Assembly: GCA_017301975.1 (NCBI GenBank)
Contig: JAFLEI010000021.1
Span: 1 to 64,000, forward strand
Origin: Verrucomicrobiota bacterium
Lineage (GTDB): Bacteria > Verrucomicrobiota > Verrucomicrobiia > Verrucomicrobiales > Verrucomicrobiaceae
Length of the DNA: 64,000 nucleotides
Reading direction: 5' to 3'
Below, in pieces: positions 15,846-24,026 of this stretch. A model generated the notes under the pieces. That model had not been told where the DNA came from, did not search any database, and was given only the letters and a program-made list of their open reading frames with translations. The position numbers and the translations under genes were made by a program. The first letter of the stretch is position 1. Every line of letters starts with the position of its first letter.

Positions 15846-16715
15846 ATGCCTGCACCCCTTTCCTCGGCACCGCCGCGCAATGTCCTCATCACCGGAGCCT
15901 CCACGGGCATCGGTGCCGCCTGCACACGCATGCTGGCAGCACGCGGCTGGCGCGTCTTCGCGGGTGTGCGAAAGGCGGCTGATGGTGAAGCTCTCGCCGC
16001 AGGGGCCGCAGGCCTGATCATCCCGGTTATTCTTGATGTCACGAACCGCGAACAGATCAAAACCGTGGTCCAGGAAGTCGCCTCACAGTGCGGCCCGGCC
16101 GGACTGCAGGGCGTCGTAAACAACGCCGGCATCGCCCTTGCCGGACCGCTGGAGTTCATGCCGCTGGAGGCCTTTCAAAAGCAGTTTGATGTGAACGTGC
16201 TGGGATTGATCGCCGTGACTCAGGCGGTCTTGCCGCTGATCCGCGCCAGCCGGGGACGCATCGTTCTGACGGGGTCCAATTCAGGCTTCATGTGCGAGCC
16301 CTTCCTCGCAGGCTACGGCGCGACAAAGCACGCGCTGGAGGCCATCGCGGATTCGCTGCGCATCGAGCTTCGTCCCTGGGGCATTGAGGTCGCGCTCATC
16401 GAACCCGGCGCGATCAAGACGCCCATCTGGAGCAAGTCACACGAAGCGGCGGAGCGCTTGTTTGACGGAATGCCCCCCGAATGCGAAAAACTCTACGCAG
16501 CCCCCATCACCGCTCTGCGCAAGATGGTGGACAAAGTGCCCTCCATGGCGATTCCACCCGAGCGGGTGGCCAAGGCCGTGACGCACGCCCTCGAGTCCCG
16601 CCGCCCACGCACACGCTACCCCGTGGGGCTGGATTCCATCCTGGGCTCCCTGCTGGTGCGCGTGGTTCCAGACCGCCTGAGGGACTGGCTGATCCGCAAA
16701 TTCATGGGGATCTAG
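15846..16715 (+). CDS. Short-chain dehydrogenase/reductase
   Basis: 289 residues from the ATG at 15846 (the frame is open from 15765, without homology). The NAD(P) motif TGASTGIGAA (TGxxxGxG), NNAG and the catalytic YGATK (YxxxK) are present, with the Ser in LTGSNSG. The length and a C-terminal tail of about 60 residues resemble retinol dehydrogenase/11-beta-HSD-like classical SDRs acting on lipophilic substrates. It converges with the serine palmitoyltransferase-like gene; a 3-ketosphinganine reductase role is possible but unproved. Confidence 0.75.
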   Translation: MPAPLSSAPPRNVLITGASTGIGAACTRMLAARGWRVFAGVRKAADGEALAAGAAGLIIPVILDVTNREQIKTVVQEVASQCGPAGLQGVVNNAGIALAGPLEFMPLEAFQKQFDVNVLGLIAVTQAVLPLIRASRGRIVLTGSNSGFMCEPFLAGYGATKHALEAIADSLRIELRPWGIEVALIEPGAIKTPIWSKSHEAAERLFDGMPPECEKLYAAPITALRKMVDKVPSMAIPPERVAKAVTHALESRRPRTRYPVGLDSILGSLLVRVVPDRLRDWLIRKFMGI

Positions 16716-16720
16716 GCACC

Positions 16721-16743
16721 GCACTCAGAGCAGCGCTGAGTGC
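16721..16743. terminator. Convergent-gene hairpin
   Basis: Perfect 8-bp stem GCACTCAG/CTGAGTGC, loop AGCAGCG, in the 43-bp gap between two convergent genes. There is no strong T-tract on either side. Confidence 0.45.
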
Positions 16744-16758
16744 GCCGCCTTCCCGTGC

Positions 16759-17967
16759 TTAAATGATTGCGAGCTCCTTGCCGATCTTCTCAAACTTCTC
16801 CAAAGCGCGATCGATCTGCGCGAAGGTGTGCGTGGCCATGAGACTCACGCGAATGAGTTCTTCACCCGGAGGAACACCCGGCGGGATCACAGGATTGACG
16901 AAGACGCCTTCATCCTGCAGGCGTTTGCAGAAGATGAAGGTCTTCAGCGTGTCATTGACGTACACCGGGAGGATGGGCGTCTCGGTGGCACCGAGCTTGA
17001 AACCGAGCGCAAGCAGACCCTGCTTCATGCGGTTTGTATTGGCCCAGAGCTGCACCATGCGCTCGGGCTCGGCAATCATGATGCGCAGCGCCGCGAGCGC
17101 GGCCGCCACGTTCGCGGGACTCATGCTGGCGCTGAACACCAGCGGGCGGGAGTGGTGCTTGAGGTAGTCAATCGTGTCCCACTCCCCGGCAATGAAGCCG
17201 CCCAGACTCGCGAGGGATTTGCTGAACGTGCCCATGATGAGATGAACATCATCCACCAGTCCGAAATGCGAGGCCGTTCCGGAACCATGCTCACCGAGGA
17301 CGCCGATGCTGTGGGCATCATCCACCATGACGGCGGCATTGTACTGCTTCGCCAGTGCCACGAGTTCAGGCAGCTTGATAATGTCCCCCTCCATGCTGAA
17401 AACGCCGTCCACCACGATGATTTTCGGAGATTCCACCGGGAGGTGCGCAAGGCGGCGCGCCAGGGAGGTCATGTCATTGTGGGAAAAGAGAAAGGTCTTT
17501 CCCGGAGACATCTGGCACCCCGCTCCGAGGCTCGCATGATTCGCACGGTCCGCCAGGATGCAGTCGTCACGCCCCACGATGGCACTGATCACGCCGAGAT
17601 TGACCTGGAAGCCCGTGCTGTAGAGGAGCACGGCCGGCTTCTTCATCAACTGGGCGAGTTCTTCCTCAAGCTGCACATGGATGTCCAGCGTACCATTGAG
17701 GAACCGTGAGCCTGCGCAGCCAGCTCCGTATTTCTGCACGGCCTGGCAGATGGCCTCCTTGATGCGCGGATCATTCGTCAGGCCGAGGTAGCTGTTGGAG
17801 CCGAGCATGAGCACCTGCTGGCCATTGATGACAACCTCCGTGTCCTGCGCCGATGCGATTTCCCGGAAATACGGGTAGATGCCGGCCGCTCGAACCTCAT
17901 CCAGTGCACGGAATTTACGAACCTTGTCAAAAAGTGGGAGGAGGGGGGGCGTAGAAGCTGAGAGCAT
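16759..17967 (-). CDS. Alpha-oxoamine synthase, probable serine palmitoyltransferase
   Basis: 402 residues of the PLP-dependent alpha-oxoamine synthase family. Features include LGSNSYLGLTNDPRI near the N terminus, RANHASLGAG (His stacking on PLP), VMVDDAHSIGVLGEHGSG, and the PLP lysine in TFSKSLASLGGF. The SKSLASLGGF sequence around the lysine is more like serine palmitoyltransferase than BioF (GKALG) or KBL. It would condense serine with an acyl thioester to 3-ketosphinganine, the first step of sphingolipid synthesis. The ATG at 17967 is chosen because the first 45 residues of the open frame have no homology. BioF or another acyl-CoA:amino acid transferase remains possible. Confidence 0.7.
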   Translation of the reverse strand: MLSASTPPLLPLFDKVRKFRALDEVRAAGIYPYFREIASAQDTEVVINGQQVLMLGSNSYLGLTNDPRIKEAICQAVQKYGAGCAGSRFLNGTLDIHVQLEEELAQLMKKPAVLLYSTGFQVNLGVISAIVGRDDCILADRANHASLGAGCQMSPGKTFLFSHNDMTSLARRLAHLPVESPKIIVVDGVFSMEGDIIKLPELVALAKQYNAAVMVDDAHSIGVLGEHGSGTASHFGLVDDVHLIMGTFSKSLASLGGFIAGEWDTIDYLKHHSRPLVFSASMSPANVAAALAALRIMIAEPERMVQLWANTNRMKQGLLALGFKLGATETPILPVYVNDTLKTFIFCKRLQDEGVFVNPVIPPGVPPGEELIRVSLMATHTFAQIDRALEKFEKIGKELAII

Positions 17968-18094
17968 CGGAGCGCAAATGAGGCGCGACAGTGGCACTGG
18001 AAATTGTGCTGTCCATGAACTCCTGAGACGAAGAATGGAATATGTCAGCCCTTTGAGAAATGCCGAGAGTTGCGTAGGCGCAGCGCCTATAAGA

Positions 18095-19639
18095 TCAATC
18101 AATCATGCGCTTCGGCGGAGCAATGTTCACAGCCCCTGGAGCACCCGTTCCTGGACGCGGCGGAGTAGGAGCCAGACGCTGCACTTCGTAGCCGGAGATG
18201 TTCACCGCCAGATCGAGTTTGCTGAGGAACTCCCAAGTGGCCGCCACCCCGACTTCGTCGGCGACTTTTCGCGCCTCCAGATAGGCTTCAAAGGCATCCG
18301 GCATGACTTGGAAGACGGCCACCCCGTTGGGGTCCGCTTTGATGTCGCGCATGAGGTGGATGAAAGGCGAGTTGGGCTGCTTCAGTGCCGCCACGGTTTC
18401 TCCGCCGCCACTTTTGGGTTTAAGCTCCAGACGAAGATAAGGCAGCGTGGGAGTGATCTTGGGCTCAAAAGCATATGATCCCGCCATCAGAGGGCTCGAT
18501 GCGGCGCGCTGCAGCATCGCCTGCACACGGAAGGCATCGTAAATCGTGCGGGCCTTGCTGGCATTTTCGATGCCTTTGACTTTCGCCAGATCGTGGAAGT
18601 AGCCCGCGACATCCTTGGGATTCGCTTTGACATCCTTGGTGAACGATCCCCAGGAGAAGCTGATTTTTCCGCCGCCGACGGTGGCCTTGATCACTGGTGG
18701 GGCCGGAGCCTTGGCAGGGTCCAGGTTGACCCAAGGCGCCACATCTCCTTTTCCGGCAGCCACAATGGCTTCGGCGACCACGGGCATGGTCTGGCGGGTA
18801 GCCACGGCGATGTCAGCAATGTCGCTGAGCATGGACTTCGTGGCAGGCATCCCACCGATCACCAATGCCTTGTAGGCCTGGGCCACGTATTCCAGCTGCA
18901 CCCGGTCCACCAGAGGAGCGATTTCAGGCCACGCTTTCTGCGCATTGGCTGGAGTGCCTAGAATGCCTTCAAGCAGTTTGGCAAACGGCGCATACTCCAC
19001 CTTTTGGAACTCGAGCTGCGATTTCACCTTGTCCATGCCTTCAAGGATCGGCCCCAGGAATTTGGCCTGATTGAAGGACAGCACGCCCTGCTTGGCCACC
19101 AAAATGCGGGTCTCATCCGGCTTCTCCGGGTACGGGCGCGGATTCGGCAGGCGCACATACGTGGGAGGCGGCGGCGTGAACACCGGCGTTTCATCCAGCA
19201 GCGCCTTGAGGCGTTCCACCTCAGCCAGCAGCTTGTCAGTCTCGACCTTGTTGGCCTCGCGCTCCTTTTTGCGTTGCTCGATTTGCTTGGTGAAGGACTC
19301 GAGGTCCATGAACTTCATCTTGGCCTGAAGGTCGGCGGTGTCGATGCTCTTGAGTTCTTCGACGGCCTTTTTCATCTCGGCCTCAGCCTTTTTCTGATCC
19401 TCTTCCAGTTTCTTGGGATCTGCGGGCGGCGGCGGCAGTTTTTTGAACTCCTCGACAATTTTCTGATGCTCCTCTGGCGTCACCGGCGGCAGTTCAGAGA
19501 GAATCTTCTGCACCACCTGAGCGGTGTTCAGCGCCATGACCACGAACACAATCATCAGCACCCCGACGACGTTCGTCACGGCGTCCATGAGGGAGTCGAG
19601 ATTCAGTTCGCTATCGCCGCCAGCTTTTTTCTTCGCCAT
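18095..19639 (-). CDS. ExbD-like protein with long coiled-coil and periplasmic domain
   Basis: 514 residues. An N-terminal helix (about 16-38, with Asp19 in LDSLMDAVTNVVGVLM) matches the position of the single ExbD/TolR/MotB membrane helix with its functional Asp. A charged coiled coil (about 50-140) and a large extracytoplasmic region with no family I recognise follow. ExbD is normally about 140 residues, so this is a much enlarged version. It is the third gene of a three-gene minus-strand operon, 21 nt after the preceding gene. Confidence 0.55.
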   Translation of the reverse strand: MAKKKAGGDSELNLDSLMDAVTNVVGVLMIVFVVMALNTAQVVQKILSELPPVTPEEHQKIVEEFKKLPPPPADPKKLEEDQKKAEAEMKKAVEELKSIDTADLQAKMKFMDLESFTKQIEQRKKEREANKVETDKLLAEVERLKALLDETPVFTPPPPTYVRLPNPRPYPEKPDETRILVAKQGVLSFNQAKFLGPILEGMDKVKSQLEFQKVEYAPFAKLLEGILGTPANAQKAWPEIAPLVDRVQLEYVAQAYKALVIGGMPATKSMLSDIADIAVATRQTMPVVAEAIVAAGKGDVAPWVNLDPAKAPAPPVIKATVGGGKISFSWGSFTKDVKANPKDVAGYFHDLAKVKGIENASKARTIYDAFRVQAMLQRAASSPLMAGSYAFEPKITPTLPYLRLELKPKSGGGETVAALKQPNSPFIHLMRDIKADPNGVAVFQVMPDAFEAYLEARKVADEVGVAATWEFLSKLDLAVNISGYEVQRLAPTPPRPGTGAPGAVNIAPPKRMID

Positions 19640-19660
19640 CTTTGTGAGGGAGTTGCGGGG

Positions 19661-20599
19661 TTATTTTTTGGCAGGCTCAGGAGGCTTGGCCCCGCCAGCT
19701 GCAGGTGGTTTGGGTGCGGCATCCGCCGGAGGAGGGGCTGTGCCGGACGGCGGCGGTGGGATCTTGCCGCGATACTTTTCAAACGTGGCCAGATCGAGCA
19801 CGCCTTTACCCGGAATCGGCAGTTTGCCGATTCGCACCTTGTAATCGTTTTCCGCCCGGCCGGCACCGTTGTTGAAGGCGCCCTGTCCGTCGTCACGAAT
19901 CAGGAAGAGCAGGAGCGACTTGGGATTCTTGGCAATTTCCGAAAGGAAGTAATTGTAGGCCACATCAGCCACCACGACAGACGCGCTCGCGCTGAGACGG
20001 TAGTCCTCCCCCCAGGCGCCGAGAATCTTCAAACCGCCCCCACTGGCCTCCACAAAGTAAACCTTGGTGTCCTCACTCATGCCGCTGCCGGAGGGCTGTA
20101 CGACGACCGGCGGCAGTTTTTTGTCCTCCGGCACATGGCGTTTTTTGATTTCAGCCATGAGCGTGGCAATCTCCTTTTTGCTCTCGGCCTGCTGCTGCTT
20201 CATGCCTTCGATTTCAAGCAGCAGGTCATCCAGCTCCTTCTGCATCTTCTGGCTGATCTTGAGGTTTTCCTCCTGAAGATCCTTGGAGGTGTCGATCAGC
20301 TTGCGGAGCTTGACGTACTGCTGCCTCTTCTCCTCCAGTTCTTTTTGCAGCTTTTCCAGCACGGCCAGCTTTTCCTTGAGCACCACATCCTGCACCTTGC
20401 GCTCTTCGATCTCCTTCTTGATCTTGAGGTAATCCTGCGCCCGCTCGATTTCCTCAGCAGTCCGTCCCTGTGCCTTCCCCATCTGCGAGACCACGAGCAA
20501 CACGATCATCAGGACCAGCGCCCCGATGAGGCAGGCCAGAATGCTGAGGAACGGGAAGAGTGAAACCTCCCCGGCATCTGATGCTCGGCGTTTTGCCAT
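19661..20599 (-). CDS. Second ExbD-like coiled-coil protein, lacking the membrane Asp
   Basis: 312 residues. One N-terminal membrane helix (about 13-37, SLFPFLSILACLIGALVLMI) is in the same position as in ExbD but contains no charged residue. A long coiled coil (about 45-150) follows, then a compact domain (about 170-265) and a Pro/Ala-rich tail ending PPEPAKK. Both ExbD-like proteins begin MAK+ and probably form a heteromeric rotor or plug with the ExbB-like protein. No DUF name can be given with certainty. Confidence 0.55.
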   Translation of the reverse strand: MAKRRASDAGEVSLFPFLSILACLIGALVLMIVLLVVSQMGKAQGRTAEEIERAQDYLKIKKEIEERKVQDVVLKEKLAVLEKLQKELEEKRQQYVKLRKLIDTSKDLQEENLKISQKMQKELDDLLLEIEGMKQQQAESKKEIATLMAEIKKRHVPEDKKLPPVVVQPSGSGMSEDTKVYFVEASGGGLKILGAWGEDYRLSASASVVVADVAYNYFLSEIAKNPKSLLLFLIRDDGQGAFNNGAGRAENDYKVRIGKLPIPGKGVLDLATFEKYRGKIPPPPSGTAPPPADAAPKPPAAGGAKPPEPAKK

Positions 20600-20629
20600 G
20601 ATGTGGTCGGATAAGTGGTGGAACGGCCC

Positions 20630-22060
20630 TTATTCGCGGCTGAACCAGCCCTTTTTCTTCACCTGGTGAATGAGGATCTGCTTGCCTCCAAGCTCGGAGA
20701 GCAGGGTGTTGAGACTCTGGATGCCGCTGGCCATGGCCCGCGTATATTCCGTGGTGGTCTTGACGCTGTCCTTCACTGAGTTGGTGAGGTCCTCCCGCAT
20801 GCGGTTCAGTGCGATGGCAAACTCGGCGTCCACACGTTCCTGATGCGCAGCGGCGCGTTTGTCGAGGTTGTCCGCCTGCTCGCGGACCTGCTTGGAAAGA
20901 GTGTTGAGGTCGGTGAGGAACTCCTTCTGTGAACTGGCCACCGCCTTGACCAGCGTGTCCATGATCCCGTTCGTGTCGCCACCCGCCACTCCGCCGCCAT
21001 CGTTGAGGCGCGGCATGAGCACTTCGTTGCAGAAGGCATCAATGTTGTTGAGGTTGTCATCTTCCGCCTTGGAGACGGCGTTCATCGGGAAGTTCAGGAA
21101 CATCGCCAGCACCAGGCCCAGCAGGGTGGTGTCAAACGCGGTACCAAGACCGCTCGTCACCTTGCCCAGGGAGCCCATCACCTTGGAGATGTCAGACACC
21201 TGAAGGTCGATGCTTCCGATGGCCTGCGACAGACCAAGCACCGTACCGATGAACCCCAGAATCGGGATGGCCCAGAGGAAGACTTTGATCAGTGAGAAGC
21301 TGCCGCCGATGCGGGAGCCGTCGATGTCCGACTGGGAGCTCATCATGTTCGACACCTCGCCGTTGTTCTGGCGGATTTCGAAGAGCTCCAGCCCTTTGCG
21401 AATGCGATTCACCATCATGCTGTCACGCAGGCGGGATGGCAGACCGTAGAGATGGTCGATGAAATGTCCGACGTTTTCCCGGTTGACCTCCTGACCAAGC
21501 TCGGCAGGCAGGACGTCCAGAAACATGGCGTCCTTCTGGTGGCGGAGCTTCTGGATTTTGAGATAGATCAGTCCGATGGCCCAGAAGAAGAAGAAGGTTT
21601 CCGTGTAGTTCACCCAGGTACGCTCAAGGAAGAGGTCATGCAGGTAATCCATCGTGTCCACTGGCGGAGCGTTATAGGCTCCCTTGCCAAATGGGAACAT
21701 GATGCCAAACCATGCCAGCGATGCCACCGCTCCAATCGCGAGGGCGAGCCACGGGTTGGGATTCGACGGATCGGTCTCCTCCCAGCCGCCACGTTCCTTC
21801 GGCTCATAAGATGAATGCGCAGGAGCTTGCTCAGGCGCGGAAGCCCCATGCTCATACTCCGTTCCAAATGAATCACCTGCCGGCGGCGGCGAAGACATGC
21901 CTGAGGGAGGAGGCATGCCCGACGGCGGCGGCAATGAACCCGTGCCGATGCTCGCTGGAATGCTCAACTTGGTGTTGCAGCCGGGGCATCGGACGATTTT
22001 TCCGGCCATCTCCGGCTCGGCTTTGAGTTGCATGTCGCATGTGGGGCATTTGAACGTCAC
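20630..22060 (-). CDS. MotA/TolQ/ExbB-like proton channel with N-terminal zinc ribbon
   Basis: 476 residues. Residues 1-35 form an MJ0042-type zinc ribbon (Cys5, 8, 25, 28). A Pro/Gly/Ser-rich linker leads to membrane helices at about 106-130 and 150-170 and a pair in the TolQ core (SLIKVFLWAIPILGFIGTVL, then the helix with TTLLGLVLAMFLNFPM). The ExbB/TolQ consensus GFIGTVLGLSQA is intact. A C-terminal tail of about 90 residues is helical. It starts the operon with two ExbD-like partners. It should conduct protons to drive work across the envelope; the added zinc ribbon is unusual for the family. Confidence 0.8.
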   Translation of the reverse strand: MTFKCPTCDMQLKAEPEMAGKIVRCPGCNTKLSIPASIGTGSLPPPSGMPPPSGMSSPPPAGDSFGTEYEHGASAPEQAPAHSSYEPKERGGWEETDPSNPNPWLALAIGAVASLAWFGIMFPFGKGAYNAPPVDTMDYLHDLFLERTWVNYTETFFFFWAIGLIYLKIQKLRHQKDAMFLDVLPAELGQEVNRENVGHFIDHLYGLPSRLRDSMMVNRIRKGLELFEIRQNNGEVSNMMSSQSDIDGSRIGGSFSLIKVFLWAIPILGFIGTVLGLSQAIGSIDLQVSDISKVMGSLGKVTSGLGTAFDTTLLGLVLAMFLNFPMNAVSKAEDDNLNNIDAFCNEVLMPRLNDGGGVAGGDTNGIMDTLVKAVASSQKEFLTDLNTLSKQVREQADNLDKRAAAHQERVDAEFAIALNRMREDLTNSVKDSVKTTTEYTRAMASGIQSLNTLLSELGGKQILIHQVKKKGWFSRE

Positions 22061-22177
22061 AGGTGATTTCCTCCAGGGTGTGATTTGAAAAGGGTGTCCG
22101 GCTAATTAGCTAAGGCGATACTCTTTCGACAAGAGATTTCTTGGGGTGAACTGCACAAGAGCTGCAAAGATACCAAA

Positions 22178-22194
22178 GCACCAACGAAAGGTGC
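22178..22194 (-). terminator. Weak hairpin after ftsY
   Basis: Perfect 5-bp stem GCACC/GGTGC, loop TTTCGTT on the minus strand, 23 nt beyond the ftsY stop and followed by TTTGGTATCTTTG. The stem is short, so the call is tentative. Confidence 0.4.
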
Positions 22195-22217
22195 AAATTT
22201 TGTCCATGCGGCTCAAC

Positions 22218-23063
22218 TTAGAGCAGTTCTTCCACAAATCGCTTCGAGTCAAACGCTTGAAAATCTTCAACGCTTTCACCGAGTCCGATGAATCGCGTGG
22301 GCACTCCGAGTTCCTGCTGAATCGCCACAAGCACACCGCCTTTGCCACTACCATCCAGCTTGGTGACAATGACACCCGTCAGGGGAATCACCTTATTGAA
22401 TTCACGGGCCTGCTGCAGCGCATTGGAGCCCGTCGTGGCATCACATACCAGCAGCACTTCATGCGGTGACTCCGCATCTTTGCGCCCGAGGATGCGGTGG
22501 ATCTTCTTCAGCTCCTCCATCAGGTTGTGCTTTGTGTGCAGCCGCCCTGCGGTGTCGCAGATGAGGAAGTCCGCCTCCGTCTTCACCGCTTTTTCATAGC
22601 CGTCAAAACACACTGATGCCGGATCTCCGTTCGGCGGCCCCTTCACCAGCGGGATTTTCAAACGCTCTGCCCAGACCGTGAGCTGCTCCACCGCCGCGGC
22701 ACGGAACGTGTCTGCCGCGGCCAGCACCACCTTGTGCCCTCCTTGGTGCAGCAGGTGCGCCAGCTTGGCCGTGCTGGTGGTCTTGCCGGTGCCGTTGACA
22801 CCCACGATCAGCAGCACCTTCGGCTTTCCGGGGACGGGCTTGAGCGCAGGCACTGACTCGGGCAAAATCTTCCGCACATGCTCGCGCGCCACCTGCACGA
22901 TGTCCGCCCCGTGCAGCGTGCGCTGGCGTGATTTGAGATCCGCCACGATCTGCAGCGCCAGGCGCGGCCCCAGATCTCCGGAAATGAGAGAAGCCTCCAG
23001 GTCGTCCCAGTCGATGTCGGGCTTGGTGAAGCGCTGGATGAGTGATTTGAAAAAACCGGCCAT
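22218..23063 (-). CDS. ftsY: Signal recognition particle receptor FtsY
   Basis: 281 residues, the NG core with almost no acidic A domain. The GTPase motifs are GVNGTGKTTSTAKLA (G1), AADTFRAAA (G2), CDTAGR (G3), and TKLDGSGKGG (G4/G5). It docks SRP-ribosome complexes at the membrane. The ATG at 23063 begins MAGFFKSLIQRF, a usual short amphipathic start; the 28 upstream codons lack homology. It is the last gene of ribBA-ribH-nusB-ftsY, 10 nt after nusB. Confidence 0.9.
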   Translation of the reverse strand: MAGFFKSLIQRFTKPDIDWDDLEASLISGDLGPRLALQIVADLKSRQRTLHGADIVQVAREHVRKILPESVPALKPVPGKPKVLLIVGVNGTGKTTSTAKLAHLLHQGGHKVVLAAADTFRAAAVEQLTVWAERLKIPLVKGPPNGDPASVCFDGYEKAVKTEADFLICDTAGRLHTKHNLMEELKKIHRILGRKDAESPHEVLLVCDATTGSNALQQAREFNKVIPLTGVIVTKLDGSGKGGVLVAIQQELGVPTRFIGLGESVEDFQAFDSKRFVEELL

Positions 23064-23073
23064 CGGATAAAAG

Positions 23074-23514
23074 TTAGGAGGCTTGGGGGGCGGGAGCAGG
23101 CGATCCCGGTTTGCGCAGTGACTTCGCCAGCTTGTCGAGCACTCCATTGACGAATGAGCCGGACTCCCCGGCGCTCAGCGCTTTGGCAATGTCGATGGCC
23201 TCGTTCAAGATCACGGGCGTGGGCACCTCCGGGCAGTACAGCAGCTCGTAGGATGCCACGCGCAGGACGTTGCGGTCCACGGCGGCGAGTCGTTCAAAAC
23301 TGAAGTTCTCCAGCAGCCCGGTGATCCCTGAGTCGATCTGGGCCTGATGGGTCAGCACCCCCTTGATCAAGTTTTCAGCAAAGGCTCGGGTGGAGGTCCG
23401 GGCGCTGTGCAGCGTCCAAAAATCTTCCGGCTCCCCGGGCTTTTCCGTCCCCTGAAGATCACGGGCAAAGAGAAATTGAATGGCGGCCTCGCGGCCTTCG
23501 CGGCGTCTTCCCAT
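23074..23514 (-). CDS. nusB: Transcription antitermination factor NusB
   Basis: 146 residues with the all-helical NusB pattern. It starts GRRREGREAAIQFLFA (typical R--ARE-A-Q-LY), and later has RLAAVDRNVLRVASYELLY and TPVILNEAIDIAKALSAGESGSFVNGVLD split over the last 80 residues. It binds boxA RNA with S10 in rRNA antitermination. The ATG at 23514 is preferred to 23547. It sits 4 nt after ribH, a common ribH-nusB order. Confidence 0.92.
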   Translation of the reverse strand: MGRRREGREAAIQFLFARDLQGTEKPGEPEDFWTLHSARTSTRAFAENLIKGVLTHQAQIDSGITGLLENFSFERLAAVDRNVLRVASYELLYCPEVPTPVILNEAIDIAKALSAGESGSFVNGVLDKLAKSLRKPGSPAPAPQAS

Positions 23515-23518
23515 GATG

Positions 23519-24022
23519 TTAGGCGTGGTCAAGGGGTTCGCCAGCAAAGCTAGCCTTCATCTTGCCGAAAAGGTTGATCATTTTGACGCAGGTCTGCGCG
23601 GCCTCAGTACCACGGTTGATGGTGGCTCCCAGGCAGCGTTCCTCCGCCTGCTCCTCCGTGCTCACCAGCAGCACCTCATGAATCACGGGGATGCAGTGCC
23701 TCACCGCCATCTGCTGCAGCGCATCCGTCACGGATGCCCCCACAAGATCGGCATGCTCGGTGGATCCACGAATGATCACCCCCAGCGTGATCACCGCATC
23801 CGGAGAGCTGCCGCGCAGCACGTGCTCCACGCAGACCGGGATCTCAAAGGCGCCGGGCACGCGATAGACATCGACCGTGGCATTGGGGGCGATGACTTCG
23901 ATCTCTTCCTTGGCGGCATTGAGCAGGCCTTGAACGAACTGGTTGTTGTACAAAGAGGCGACGATCGCGATGTTGATCGGATCCTGGGTGGGGCGTGGAC
24001 GGCTGGAGGCGTAATTGGACAT
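23519..24022 (-). CDS. ribH: 6,7-dimethyl-8-ribityllumazine synthase
   Basis: 167 residues. Typical lumazine synthase segments are IAIVASLYNNQFVQGLL, VPGAFEIPVCVEHVL, LGVIIRGSTEHADLV and a C-terminal NRGTEAAQTCVKM. It condenses the ribityl-diamino-pyrimidine with dihydroxybutanone phosphate, the penultimate riboflavin step. It starts 4 nt after ribBA. The second substrate is made by the RibB half of RibBA. Confidence 0.93.
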   Translation of the reverse strand: MSNYASSRPRPTQDPINIAIVASLYNNQFVQGLLNAAKEEIEVIAPNATVDVYRVPGAFEIPVCVEHVLRGSSPDAVITLGVIIRGSTEHADLVGASVTDALQQMAVRHCIPVIHEVLLVSTEEQAEERCLGATINRGTEAAQTCVKMINLFGKMKASFAGEPLDHA

Positions 24023-24026
24023 GTGA

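Noticed and set aside
18095..22060. Zorya-type anti-phage defence (ZorA/ZorB)
   Set aside because: The ExbB/MotA-like protein has no long intracellular tail of the ZorA type, the partners lack an OmpA-like peptidoglycan-binding domain, and no ZorC, ZorD or ZorE gene is adjacent.
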